A stretch of 64,000 nucleotides of DNA from Acanthococcus lagerstroemiae (lineage: Eukaryota; Arthropoda; Insecta; Hemiptera; Eriococcidae), in contig CM063112.1 in the NCBI GenBank assembly GCA_031841125.1, positions 25,508,603 to 25,572,602 of the forward strand. Reading direction: 5' to 3'. The notes beneath the pieces were generated by a model. That model saw nothing but the letters and a program-made list of their open reading frames with translations. It was not told where the DNA came from and made no database searches. The number at the start of each line of letters is the position of its first letter. Within the stretch, counting starts at the first letter, position 1. The translations under genes and the position numbers were made by a program. Shown here one piece after another: positions 1 through 10,930 of this stretch.

Positions 1-1140
1 GTGCCCTTTCTGGAGCTGAATTCGAAGCTATCGGTCGTATATAAACTATCTCGATCAATCGGCTAAAGAATACGATTTTACTTCGTGTGCCACCACACAC
101 GGAAAAATAATACGAGAAGATAGAGTCTTTTAATTAAGACGAAAAGCCGCTCTTTGATATCACGAGGGGCAAGGTGGACAGGGGCACCATACTGATCGTA
201 GATCGCAGGGGTGGCAAGTTGGGTGTAGCAGGCGTGCAAGTGCTACACACGGGAGCATTTTTGCTACACTCCGGAAAATTAGGAAACAACTCTGCTACAC
301 TCTGAAAAATCGAAATTTTGCACCACTCGGGAAAATTCTCAAGAAAATTAAAATTTTGCAACATACTTGATAGGAAAAAATAGAAAAAAATTTTTACCTT
401 AAGAAATCGTTACTTTATTAAATTTATGATCAGCCATCACCATCGTAATTCGTAAAATCAAAAATGTGAGTGATTTTTATTTTTTCTATGCAAAAGTACA
501 GCGCCACTTATCAAACGTATGTTCTAACTTGTATCTGAGTACAACTTTCGATTATAATCAATTTGATGATTTAAAAGTTTTTTATTACGATAAATAAAGT
601 CATAAGCATAAGCCTTTCTGTAGAGGGTTGATTCTTAAAACGTTGAAAAAAATTTTCAGGGGGGGGGAGAAGGTAGGAGTTTCTTGGTCAATTTTTGAAA
701 ATAATTGGTTTTGCATCATGCTACACACGGGAAAATCAAAACGTGCCACCCCTGGTAGATCGTCCGTTTCCTCACTCACGTTCCAACTCAGTTTGGAAGA
801 ACCAGATTGACAACGAGAGTAAAATGAGACCACTCGCAATCCAAATTGTGTTGCATTTGTGAACATGATTCGGTAATGATGCGACCTGAACCAATGCTGA
901 GTGATCACGTAACACTCACAAAAACCGATCCGAGAAGACATTCACATGTAAGCGCTTGTTTGAGTGTTTTAGAGTGTTTGGGTGAATGCATAAGTGAGTG
1001 AAGTCAAGTGTGATTTTGAAAAAAAAGCATCATTAACGCCTGTCAAGAAGTTTTGGCAGATGAACCAGTCTCTTATCGTTTTCTTTTTCTTTTTCATTTA
1101 GGCCAGTCTCTTTACAGACAGATTCAAGCTGAAGGCTTTT
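1..1140. other. Non-coding, diverged short repeats
   Basis: No convincing gene. Several loose copies of a motif reading roughly ctacacacgggaaaa occur at about 88-106, 241-260, 262-285, 293-312, 321-340 and 717-735. Spacing is irregular, so this looks like an old decayed tandem or dispersed repeat. Short ORFs in this interval lack recognisable domains. Confidence 0.5.
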
Positions 1141-1149
1141 GCAGCAGAG

Positions 1150-1335
1150 ATACAACGACTCCGAAGATCGCAGAAATCAAAACGTTTACCCATATATGTT
1201 ATCAGCATTAGCATACGTTCCTGTAGCGCATGTTCCATCTACTTTCGGAAGTCTTGGTCCAAGATGCTCCACATGAAATATGCTGCCAGTACCGGAGTAC
1301 TTTAAACAAAAACCTAGCACACGTGGTCCGTCAGG
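1150..1335 (+). pseudogene. Possible MULE-type transposase fragment
   Basis: From about 1197 the plus strand reads MLSALAYVPVAHVPSTFG, followed after one stop codon by a short segment ending VPEYFKQ. The pattern of a hydrophobic LALAYVPV-like block followed by a YF segment resembles the C-terminal part of Mutator-like (MULE) transposases that carry FLYWCH fingers. Only about 45 residues are visible and a stop interrupts them, so the assignment is weak. No terminal inverted repeats were found around it. It could also be chance similarity. Confidence 0.28.
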
Positions 1336-1459
1336 GTAACTAAACGGTAAAACTGCTGGGTTACATCAGGGTAACTATAAGTGTACATGGCTAACTAGAG
1401 GGTAACCGCAGTAAAATCAGTTACCGTAAACTGAGCGTTCTGATGAGCTGAACTACAGT

Positions 1460-2425
1460 TTATGAAAAGGTAAGGGAGATTGAGGGAAAAGAGAAATTGC
1501 ATAAAATTGCGGGAAACTGCAAAGAATTGAGAGAAATTACGGAAAACTGCACGAAAGGGAAACTAAGTGATTGCGAGACGCTGAGGAAAATTAAAGTAAA
1601 TTACGGAAAGTTGCGGCAACTCAAAGAAAATTAGGGGAAATTGCTGAAGATTAAGAAAAATAGCGGAAAAGGGCAACTGCGGAAAATTGGGAAATATTCC
1701 GAGAAACTGAGGAAAATTGACGGAAATCGCGGAAAACTGCACGAAAAAGAAACTAAGTGATTGTGAGACGCTTAGGAAAATTGAAGCAAATTACGTAAAG
1801 TTGCGGGAAATTGAGAGAAAATGCAGAAACAGAAAAATGACGGTAAATTGAGGAGAATTACGGCAAATGAAAGAAAATTGCGGGAAAAAGAAAATTAGGG
1901 GAAATTGCTGAAGATAAGAAAAATAGCGGAGAAGGGCAACTGCGGAAAATTGGGAAATATTCCGAGAAACTGAAGAAAATTGAAGGAAATCGCGGAAAAT
2001 TAACGCAAATCGCGGATAATTGAGGGAAACTGAAAGCAATTGCAGGAAAAGAAAAATTGCGAGAAATTGCGGGAGAAGGAAAACTGCGGGAAAAGAAAAA
2101 CTGCGGGGAACAGGAAATTGGCTGGAAAAAGAAAAGGTAGTAGGATTGCGGGGGAAATTTGCGAGAAATTGGGAGGGGGAGATAAATGTGGCGGAAAGTT
2201 GCAGAAGAATGCAAAAAATTAACGGAGAAGAAAAATTGCGGGAAATTGCGGAAAGTTAAGAATAGTTCAAGGAAAATTGTGAGAAACTGAGGAACATAGC
2301 GGGCAACAGAGGGAAATTGCAAACAAAGAGAAAAAGAGGGATTGCGGGAAAAGAGAATTTGCAGGAAGTTGGAAAAAATTGCAAGAAATTGAGAAAAATT
2401 GCAAGATTGCAGAAAATTGCGAAAT
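1460..2425. repeat. Purine-rich degenerate tandem array
   Basis: Nearly 1 kb in which the plus strand is mostly A and G. It is built from variants of a short gaaaattgcgg-type word. Superimposed on this are longer duplications: the block starting aactaagtga at 1561 recurs at 1751 (offset 190), and the block starting ttaggggaaattgctgaaga at 1631 recurs near 1895 (offset about 264). This is a minisatellite with at least two rounds of segmental copying. ORFs on both strands here are only translated repeat (N/R/K/E-rich or F/S/P-rich) and are not genes. Confidence 0.85.
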
Positions 2426-2429
2426 ATTT

Positions 2430-2990
2430 TCATTATTAGGCTTACAAACTCAGTTCCTCATATCTGTAAACTATATGAATCCATGCCGCCACTGCATCAG
2501 CACTCAGATACCCCATTTTTCGGCATAAGCCTTGCTCAGTTCAGACTATTTTCTCCTGTTTTTGGCTATAGAGAACGAGTCTGAGCCGGTCACCTGCGAC
2601 CAATCTCGTTTGCCCATCGTTTGCGTTTTCTCTGAAAAGTCCAAAACGTTAACCTTTCATCCCATACTTCGAGTTGGATTCTCTGGCAAGATGACCCGCA
2701 TATTTAAATGCAAGTGTTTTGATAATGCTCCCCACAGATTTTGCCTCAGACTTGCCAAAAATGTCCACCATTCGAACACAGTCCTTCTTTCCAACGTTCA
2801 GAATGCTTCTAAGTATTGCGTTTTAAGTCGTTTGTGTTTTTTGTGCTTGCTTTTTAGTATGGGTTCATGTCTGAGCTCCGTATGTTAAAATCGGGATAAC
2901 TGTACTTTCGAAAATTCTTATTTTACTTTTCAGTTTCATGTCACGTTTCAGTATCAATCTTTGTGCCCAAAACGCTCGCCATGAATTTTC
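2430..2990. other. No recognised gene; one unassigned ORF
   Basis: The interval between the two purine-rich blocks contains a 118-codon plus-strand ORF (2532-2888) with a Cys-rich, hydrophobic C-terminus. It matches no family I know, has no splice or promoter context, and is probably fortuitous. Confidence 0.4.
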
Positions 2991-2999
2991 TCTTCTAAA

Positions 3000-3145
3000 A
3001 GAAATTTTAAGAAAAGATCGGGAATTGCGAAAAATTGCGGGAAAAAGAAACTGCCGGAAAAGGAGAAAAATTGCGGATAATTGAAGGAAGTAGCGGGATT
3101 ACGAGAAAAAAGAAATTTTGCAGGAGATTTGAGGAAAATAGCGGA
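3000..3145. repeat. Second block of the purine-rich array
   Basis: The same gggaattgcgaaaaattgcggg-type words as at 1460-2425 reappear after about 570 bp of unrelated sequence. The array was either split by an insertion or duplicated locally. Confidence 0.7.
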
Positions 3146-3189
3146 AGAAGTTGTTCACAAGCTTGACTTTGTTCTTCATTGAGCTTGAT

Positions 3190-3580
3190 TTAGTCAGGAT
3201 TTTTCCAGTCACCTTTTAGATTGTCAATTAAGGGTTTAGCTATGGGAGCAAAATTGTACATAGCAGGTCGGAGGAATTAGGCTAAATCAAAAACGTCGTA
3301 AAGCACGTATAGTATAGTTGGAACAGGCATGGTCTTCTGAGAGAATTTTGCCGTGTCAGCCTTAATGTTCTGTCCTCGATATTCTTTACTATCCGTCCAT
3401 AGAATGCATTTACTCGTTTTTACAGATATTTGTAGTTTATGATCAGAGAAAGTTTGGAAAAGTTCATGTAACCTGAAGAGTGCGCCTTCGAAGTTGTATG
3501 CCAGGCTTAACACATCATCAAGAAATAGAATGCGAGATTTATTTGCAAGTCATCTTCGGCATATTTTACAGCCCTTGAAG
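3190..3580 (-). pseudogene. Ty3/Gypsy-like reverse transcriptase fragment
   Basis: Read on the minus strand, the segment ending at about 3540 gives RILFLDDVLSL, a version of the YxDD catalytic box of LTR-retrotransposon RT. It is followed by a stretch with the expected spacing: EGALFRLHELFQTF, then SKCILW and a final P-V-P before a stop at 3277-3279. The order (catalytic box, amphipathic helix, conserved S/K-C, then a proline-rich junction) is that of the RT palm/thumb of Gypsy-type elements. Only about 85 residues survive. No LTR, RNase H or integrase is visible beside it, so it is an isolated relic. A caulimovirid or other RT relic cannot be excluded. Confidence 0.42.
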
Positions 3581-3659
3581 TGTACGGAGAAATTTGAGTT
3601 GAGTCGATGTATTCTAGCGAACAGAGCATATCTCTTGCGACTCGGGGGAAAGTAGACAC

Positions 3660-4378
3660 TAAAAATAGCCAGAATGTAAATTAAATTGACTTATGTTTGA
3701 GTTCGCTTTTATTTATTTAATAAGTGACCCCCACCACAGCCTTGAAGGTCATCTTACAGTGAGGCGTTTTCAGTGGTCCGCTGAAGGAAATGTTTGAGAG
3801 TATACGCTAAAAACGGAGGCTCGAGTTCCACTCCAAAAAAATTCTTTTTGAGCTCCCATCCTCAAAAGCAATGAAGCCAAATTTAATAATCAAAATACTA
3901 CTGTTCAAGAATTTTGTTCGAATACAGCGTAGACTAAGTACCGAAGCATATTTTTTATTTGTCAGTAAATACTAGTAGTAAAAATGATCAACTTATTTGA
4001 ATAAATTAAAAAAATTATAATTTTTAGCCGGCTCATCTTCATTTTCTTTCTTCGATAATCAGTGATCCTGTTATCCAGCGAAATAACAGGAAGGGATTTG
4101 GTTAGAGTACCCGCTCAACGATAACAGGCTAGTAAGGTCCTACAAGAAGTACCACTCGAGTATCGATACCACGGGAAAAAGGATCGATAAATATCAATAC
4201 TTCATGATATCGATACCTTTAACATCTTTATTTTGTGCCACGTATTATTACTATTCGGACCAGGCAATCATCATCATCAACAACAACAACAACAACGGTG
4301 CAATGCTATTTTTATGCGAAAAAGAAATCACTCAGATTTCGATAAAAATAAGCTCATCTGAAAGGGAATTTTATTAGC
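3660..4378. other. Non-coding; AT-rich with a small CAA microsatellite
   Basis: No gene recognised. Two small features: a palindrome-rich ATCGAT patch (about 4158-4215) and an atc/caa microsatellite (about 4267-4297) just upstream of the RTE fragment. Confidence 0.5.
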
Positions 4379-4379
4379 G

Positions 4380-5330
4380 ATAACGTATCTATCGGTCAAC
4401 CTATTCATCAATGCAATATTAGAAGGGGCATTTAGAAAATTAAATTGGGAGGACCAAGGACTAAATATAGATGGCAAGAGGCTAAATAATCTGAGATTTG
4501 CAGATGATATTGTACTGGTGGGAACTAAAGGGGAAGAAATAATAAAAATGGTGAAAGAACTCACACGGGAATGTGAAGAGGAGGGGCTGAAACTAAACAC
4601 TAGCAAAACAAAATATATGAGCAACAGAGCCAAAGAAAATCTCAAAATGGAAGGGATGGAGATAGAAAGGGACAATGAATACACATACCTGGGAAGAATC
4701 ATGTCGTTCAAACAAGGACAAAAGAAAGAGCTACAAGAAAGAAGAAAATAAGCGCGGAGGGGGTACTGGGCTCTGGGAAAAATCTTCAAGGGTAAAATGA
4801 AAGTGCCATCCAAAATCAGAATTCTGGAATCTTGCGTATATCCAATTCTAACGTAAGGGGCACAAACTTGGGCACTAACGAGGGAGCAAGCTAATAGCAT
4901 ACAAACGACTTAGCGGAAAATGGAAAGAAGCATACTGGGAATAAGAACAAAAGATAAAATTAGGAACAGTGTGATTAGGAAAGAAATAGGAACAAAGGAT
5001 ATACTCGTGACAATCAGGTTGCAAAAAATTAGGTATGCAGGACATATAGCAAGAATGGAGAATGATTCATGAACAAAAAGGGTAACTAATTGGACACCGT
5101 ACAGTAATAAAAGGAGAAGAGGCAGGCCAGCAAAAAGATGGAGAGACGACATTGAGGAAAGGCTAGGAGTGCTATGGAAGAGGAGAGCGCAAAACCGCAG
5201 AATTTGGGAACGAATAGGGGAGACCTATGCTCGGGAATGGGCGTCCGGTACATAAATAGGCTATAAATGCAAATGTAAAAATGATAAATGTGAAATGCCG
5301 GAATAAAGGTACTATTATTATTATGTTCTT
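4380..5330 (+). pseudogene. RTE-like retrotransposon, 3' part of ORF2
   Basis: Reverse transcriptase remnant in the sense orientation. Motifs in order: LEGAFRKLNW (4419 on), RFADDIVLV (the catalytic box, 4494-4520), LGRIMSFK, YPILT-GAQTWAL (near 4840-4880), then MERSILGIRTKDK, YAGHIARM and RRGRPAKRWRDDIEE, ending near 5255 with EWASGT. This is the typical RTE-clade RT thumb and C-terminal connection domain. There are stops after LQERRK and at several later points, so it is dead. The 5' end is truncated near 4380. The 3' end is followed by a short AT-rich tail with tattattattat (5308-5322), the simple-repeat tail expected of RTE elements. Confidence 0.85.
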
Positions 5331-6221
5331 TTCAGTTTTCCGTTAACCGCATTCATTCTCGAGATATTTTGAAGAAACATTAAAACTGCCACAAACTGCT
5401 GCACTGATCTGCCCCTTCTCGACCTCTTTTCCTCATCAGTTTTTCTTCAATCTACGCTAGCGAACCTACAATTGGCCCGGTCCGAATTATTATTGCTGCA
5501 ACTATCATTACTGCTGTTGTTGTTGTTATTGATGGTATATAATAACGGTAATGCCATTCTATATAATATATAAATATGTAATTACGTAAATACCAATACA
5601 CAAAAATACATATACGTGCTCGTTATACTGGTTTGCGGACCTAGACACTCCTGTCAAATCGTAGGAGATGGACTGGTAGCATCAGTGGTGTACAGAAGAG
5701 GAACGTCGTCACCCAGGGGTTCATTGATTATACCCAAAAGTGTTTTCCTACCGTGTCGGAGCTGTCGAATGAAGTAGGTGGTGTTGTGGAGTGTAAATAT
5801 GAATCCGAATAGAGTACAATAGATTAACGCAGTTCATTTATATTTCAGTCTTAAGACGGTCTAGAATTTGGCACAAACACGAGCCTGACACCAAACGCTG
5901 ACAGATTCAGCGGTACTTCAAAGGGCTGGAACTAAGTGGCTTATCAAATTACAAATCACTAGTAGCTCCCCTCCCTCCCAGCCTTTCGGCCTGCAGTGCT
6001 GCTACAGGCCATGCACTTTGCACTGGCTATGGATCGACTGGTAATTTATCGGGAAAATCACTGGTAATGTCAATCTATATTCTATATGGATTAGACGGTA
6101 ACTTACTGCGGGAATTTCAACACATATGCGCGGTATACATGCTCTTTCATCCTTTGCTCGAACTTTTCTCCGCCTACACCGCAAAACTTTGGCCGATGGT
6201 AGTAGCGAAGCAGAGTTCTCG
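5330..6221. other. Unassigned non-coding sequence
   Basis: No family recognised. Contains a ctgctgttgttgttgttattg microsatellite (5511-5531) and AT-rich stretches. Short ORFs are not supported by any motif. Confidence 0.4.
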
Positions 6222-6416
6222 TCAACTTTTGGTCCTCCGCAATCGGCGACTTCTATGTACCTCGTTTAAGTGTCTTTTTAATACGCTCCTCCACGAAGAC
6301 GACATAATGGTTTTTAAAACCAGAGAACAGTTTGTAAAATAGCACGCAACAATTTGGCCGTCGCTGTGCAAGTATACAAATTTCCAGAACTGTACGTTTG
6401 ACTTCTCCACGGGAAC
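6222..6416 (-). pseudogene. BED-type zinc finger fragment (hAT-like)
   Basis: A 62-codon minus-strand ORF reads SNVQFWKFVYLHSDGQIVAC then a second Cys, about 20 residues, and LKRHLNEVH. A Trp/Phe pair, two Cys, and a terminal H-L-x-x-x-H is the layout of a BED finger, the N-terminal DNA-binding module of hAT transposases. The two cysteines are five residues apart rather than the usual three, which suggests decay or a different finger type. No transposase catalytic domain follows within the next few hundred bases on the minus strand. Confidence 0.42.
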
Positions 6417-6419
6417 GAA

Positions 6420-7095
6420 CTTTTAATTAAATTATGTTCACCGCAAAATTTTTCAACAAGCTCTCTCTGTCGGGGCTAGACATTTAATTACTTTTATACG
6501 AAGAAAGTTTGCATTTTTGGTTTGTAAGTTGCAGAAATAATGATACGAAAGACTATTTCTCTCCCACTCTGCGGTTCGTTGAGTTCTACACACCGCCATA
6601 CATACACTGAAATCAAATAATCCAGTGGCTTCTTTTGAAATCAGCTCAATAGTGAGGGCGGGCGGGAGGTTACGCAGATCGGTTTACGAAGGAAGCTCTG
6701 GAATATTACTTTTAATTATGTGATTCTGCCTCCCCCCTCCCAAGTGCGAACCGTTACTTGCGTATGAAGTGAGTTGGTCACATGTCACTTCCTCTATCCG
6801 GTAAGTATAGCTGTTTACCAACAAACATGAAAAACTCGGAAAAATATCTATAATACTTGTACATTTTAAATTGAATTCAAACGAGTAATCAGACTCGCAA
6901 TGTAAGTTCACTACAATTAAGCTTTGAAGACGTGTGAGCCCTTCAATTTTGAATGTAGGCCATACTTGTACATAACATTGTTTGTTTATCCTACCGAGTG
7001 TCATCACCGTCTAGCTTTGCACACTAAGCTCGAACACCCTGTACACCACACCAAATTGAAACTGCTACATTGAATAATAAAATAATTTGTAGAAC
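6420..7095. other. Unassigned non-coding sequence
   Basis: No gene or repeat recognised. The interval ends where ORF1 of the following retrotransposon begins. Confidence 0.4.
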
Positions 7096-7120
7096 TATGA
7101 CTTTAATTCCACCCAACTCT

Positions 7121-7767
7121 ATGGGCATCGCAGAGGAAGTGAAGGAATACCGCGAAGAAAGCAGACGGCTACTAACGCAAGAATTGAGGAGCTTGAACAA
7201 TACAGTAGATGTAACAATCTACTGCTGAGTAGCATCCCAAAGACGAACGGAGAAAACTTGAGACAAGTGATCACTGCAGTGTCGGAAAAATTAGAAGTCA
7301 ACTTATCTGACTACGACATATCAATAACCCATCGATTGCCAAATAGAAGAGAAGACACACATATAATAGCAAAACTAAATAACCGTGAGAAAACAGCAGA
7401 AATGATTAAAGCGGCGAAGAGGATGAGAACAAATACTTCGTGTATCGGTGTGATACCAAGCTCGCCAATATACTGCGATGACCATTTAACCAACACAAAC
7501 AAAAGCATACTGTTGAAAGCAAAGAAGCTCAAAAGCATCGGCAGACTGAGATATGTGTGGGTACAGGGCTGTCACGTCCGCGTAAGGGTGGCTGAAGGAA
7601 GCGAAGCTATAACTCTACGCTCAGAACAGCAGCTCGAAGAACTGACGAGGCAGCTCAACCAAAATACCAACGAAGACGGGAGACAAGAGGCGACCGACGG
7701 CACGGTGACCGGAAAAACCAACGCGAAAAAGAGGAACATAGAGCAAAGGAGCCCAGAGGCCACTTAA
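7121..7767 (+). pseudogene. ORF1 of the RTE-like element
   Basis: The open part (7258-7767, 169 codons) continues upstream in frame as NARIEELEQYSRCNNLLL. A further upstream piece starting MGIAEEVKEYREESRR is in another frame, so there is one frameshift near 7165-7175. The glutamate-rich helix and R/C-NN-L motif followed by ITHRLPNRREDTHIIAKL resemble ORF1 proteins of insect LINEs: a coiled coil followed by an RNA-binding-like domain with a conserved H-R-L and I/V-A-K-L pair. The C-terminus is rich in K, E, T and Q and probably disordered. ORF1 proteins bind element RNA and act as nucleic-acid chaperones; here that role is inferred from family only. Confidence 0.6.
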
Positions 7768-8169
7768 TACCAAAGGACCAAAAACGGCGCTAAAGGATAC
7801 TCAAAACCCAACACCAATTTTCCACTCTCTAAACGTGCATATGGTAAATCAGATAACTACTCCGCGGACGGCAGCTGGAACAAAGGCAGAGGCAACTCTA
7901 CAAACCACATCGCACAATCGGGAAATCATGGAAGAGGAAAGACCAGTGGAATGTAACATGCGGGTAAGTCACCACTGACCCGCCAACTTCACTAACCCTC
8001 AAAATAAATCCCCCTATAAAAAATTACATAATTCGGCAAATAACGAGGAAAATAAAACTGCACAAACCCGGTTAGTGGACACGGTGGGGCATATAGTCCA
8101 CAGAAATCTGTCACCCAACTCCCAAGCCCCTCCTGGAAAGACTGACAAAAACAAAATTTGGCATTTATA

Positions 8170-9068
8170 CACCCTCTTCTTTAACTGTCAAGGCTTAGCT
8201 AGAGAAGAAAGACTTTTGCCTTAAAGAAGATCAAGTATGACAGTGATAGGAATCAGCGAAATAAAAAGGAAAGGTGAGTTTCTTCAAAGACGGAAAAATG
8301 GTAATCTACTCTACTCTTTCGGTGAAACGAGAGGATATAGAGGGGTGGGTTTCTACATAAATAAAAATGTGGCTGACCGCATCGTTGACGCAAAAGGGGT
8401 ATCTGAAACAACTGCTATCTTGAAATTTAAAATTAATCAACAAAATAAAATCACACTCGTACAGGTTTATGCCCTCACATTAGATACAGAGCAACAAGAA
8501 GTGGACAAATTCTGCTCTCAGTTAATCGAAACAGTACAAAAAGAAGAAAAATGGGTCAAGATAGTAATGGGGGATTTTAATGCCAAAGTAGGTGAAAACA
8601 AATCAGCGAATGCATGCCTAGAACAATTCACATTAGACAATACTAATAAGAATAAGTACAAACTGTTAGAATTCACAGACCAAAATAACCTCTACTTTTT
8701 TAAAGAAAAAACCCTCACGGAAATGGACCTGGGAATTCCCGGATGGCCTCACAAAAAACGAAAATGATCACCTTCTTATAAACAAAATTCAAATTGTGAG
8801 AAACCAGGGAATAATTAATAATTTCGGCTTCTCTTCGGACCACGGAGCGGGAAGGGCATCTCTCAAAATACCACTGAGCCCATACCTCGGTAACCACAAA
8901 CAAACAACGAAAAAGCTAATAATCCCAGTACGTAAATACCAAACCGCAAACGAAATTTTGGCGAACGAGTTAAAGAAGAAAAATTTTGGATATACTGCGC
9001 AAACCCAAAGTATGTATAACATACTAGAGGAGACTATTCGGTATACAATCAAGGAAGTAGGGACCTAG
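8170..9068 (+). pseudogene. APE-type endonuclease domain of ORF2
   Basis: An open stretch of 176 codons (8237-8767) begins MTVIGISEIKRKGEF. It carries GVGFYINKNVAD, VQVYALTLDTEQ and the hallmark MGDFNAKVG (8566-8592). After a frameshift at about 8720 the next frame reads WEFPDGLTKNENDHLLIN and then GFSSDHGAG, the W-x-x-P-D-G and S-D-H motifs of the exonuclease/endonuclease/phosphatase fold. This domain nicks target DNA to prime reverse transcription. Two upstream stops near 8220 separate it from the FFNCQGLAREERLL start motif. The 8796-9068 piece continues toward the RT with the usual spacer. Confidence 0.82.
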
Positions 9069-9370
9069 GGACCTGCAGAAATAATATGAAAACAGACGGT
9101 AAGCTCTCGGAAAACACGAAAAAACTTCTTACATTGAGAGAAAACTTGAATAAGAAGTCTCAAAAAACAATCAAAGATACTAGAACTCAGCGAGGTAAAG
9201 AAATTAGTGAAGAGAGAAATGGGCCGGGATGTCAGGAATTTCGACACAACATTAATCGAAAATATAATTAGCATAAATGGCTCTACAAAATTAGCAAAAA
9301 AATTAACTCAGAAATGTACCCCAGTGTTTATTAAGTTAAAAGACTCTAACAGATTAGTAAAATAAAAAAT

Positions 9371-10092
9371 ATGGCCGAGAGGAGATTTCGGAAATTGCAA
9401 CTAAATTCTACAAAAACCTCTATTCGAAAACAAACGTTAACCTGGAAAAGTAAGTGCACGAACACCGACCCAACGCCCCCTCTGCTGGTTGAAAAAGTAC
9501 CCAAAGCCATGACAGAGTTAAAATCAAATAAGACCCCAGGTTCAGATGAAATAGACAACGAAATAATAAAAATTCTAGCGGACACAATAATATAAGCATT
9601 TATTCGGGGTAGATATGTTACATTTGAGTTGTCTATGATAGGTTTGTTACAAATCTACGAAATCCCTTATTCTGGGCAAATGCCTCCTTCAACCTCTCCC
9701 ATTCGGTCCGGTCTGCTGCAACCTTGTGATAGAGACGGTTTCTGATAAAGTTGGTGATATTGTCCGACCACCTAGCCCTCTGCTTCCCCGGCTCTCTCCC
9801 TTCTTTTAGAAACCAAAATGTTGTTTTTATAGACACAATAGTACACCCGTTAACAAGAATCTATAACAAAATCTCGGAAACAAAAACTACGCCAGAACAA
9901 TGGAACACTTCGAAAACAACCCTATTTTTAAAAAAGGAGACAGAACAGACATCAGCAACTATAGACCAATTAGCCTATCTTCAAACCTGGAAAAACTATT
10001 TATGAAAATTATCAAAATTCGTATTTACGAGTACAATACTTTGGACTTTGAACAACCGTTAGAACAAGCAGGTTTTAGAAAAAATTACACTA
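9371..10092 (+). pseudogene. ORF2 reverse transcriptase, N-terminal part (split)
   Basis: The first half reads KAMTELKSNKTPGSDEIDNE and ends at IIKILADTI. After the 9590-9831 insert the frame continues as VHPLTRIYNKI and TTPEQWNTSKTTL. A shift into the next frame then gives KKGDRTDISNYRPISLSSNL and EQAGFRKN. These are RT motifs 0 to 2a in the right order and spacing. The piece stops at the mariner inserted at 10093. Confidence 0.8.
9590..9831 (-). mobile_element. 5'-truncated RTE 3' tail nested in older RTE
   Basis: A 242 bp insertion in antisense orientation. It encodes the end of ORF2 (REPGKQRARWSDNITNF and AFAQNKGFRRFVTN) and the 3' UTR. It is flanked by the 9 bp direct repeat gacacaata at 9581-9589 and 9832-9840. 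It is almost identical to 13933-14180, with only one difference seen from 9670 to the end, so both copies belong to one recently active subfamily. The host RT frame resumes directly after the second repeat. Confidence 0.92.
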
Positions 10093-10918
10093 CACAGTTT
10101 GTGTCGAAAATTCGCGACCACTTTTCAAAGCGCCATGTAGTAGCAACACTGGCACCCAAAAACGTTTGAATCAAGTTGTACACATATTCGAGAGTAAATA
10201 TACCAAATTTCAAACCGAACGGGCTGTTAGTTATCCATAAATATCAGTTCTGCGCGCGAGTGTTTTACGTGCGTGCCGATTTTTGCCTAAAATGAATTGT
10301 GAAAAAAAAAATTGAACAAAGAGTTATCATCGAAAATTGGTAAAAAAGCAAAAAACTAATACCTGAAGAGATCCGTGACGAGTTGATGATGAGTGTGTAT
10401 AGCGATAATGCATTCTATCTACAGCTGTTAAAACGTGGGCTGGCCGTTTTTGAAGCGGTTGAACCGGAGCGGTAAGAGCGTTCCTAGAATTTTACAGAAA
10501 GACTTTTGGAAGGAGCAGAACTTTGTTCTGCACCAGGATAATGCGCCGATTCACGGCGCGCATTTGACACACATGTTTTTTGATAAAAATCAATTTTGCT
10601 GTATCTAACACGCATCGTACTCACCCGATCTCGCACTGAGCAACTTCTTCGTACTCCCAAAGATGAAACTACTGGCGCTGAAGGGTACCCATTTAAGCGG
10701 TATTGAGGGTCTAAAACAAAAATCGGCGGAGGTACTGGCAAGCTTCACTTCAAACGATTATAAAAAGTGTTTCCAGGACTGGAGAAAGCGTTTGGAGAAG
10801 TTCACTGCTGTTTGGGGGGGGGGGGGAGTATTTTGAAAGGGTCAAATTTTAGTTTTTGTAGAATTCAATAATATGTTTTTGTACAATAAGTGGTCGCGAA
10901 TTTTCGACACAAACTGTG
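10093..10918 (+). mobile_element. Degenerate mariner element with perfect TIRs
   Basis: 826 bp with 31 bp terminal inverted repeats (10093-10123 and 10888-10918) that match at all 31 positions, flanked by TA at 10091-10092 and 10919-10920. It is shorter than full mariners (about 1.3 kb), so the 5' coding part is deleted. It carries the C-terminal half of a mariner transposase (see next entry). A run of 14 G lies just before the right end. It is inserted in the RT of the older RTE, adjacent to the short repeat at 10931. Confidence 0.95.
10500..10825 (+). pseudogene. Mariner transposase, C-terminal part
   Basis: The frame reads NFVLHQDNAPIHGAH, then after one stop SYSPDLALSNFF, then KMKLLALKGTHLSGIE and KKCFQDWRKRLEKF. 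HQD carries the second catalytic aspartate. The residue 35 positions later, where mariner has its third Asp (D,D34D), is Asn in ALSNFF. The stop lies six codons before SPD, and the N-terminal helix-turn-helix region is missing. The protein cannot be active; the element would have to be mobilised in trans. Confidence 0.9.
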
Positions 10919-10930
10919 TACATTAGACTA

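Noticed and set aside
1791..2433. Long ORFs on both strands in the purine-rich array
   Set aside because: They translate a repeated purine/pyrimidine tract, have extreme composition and overlap each other on opposite strands.
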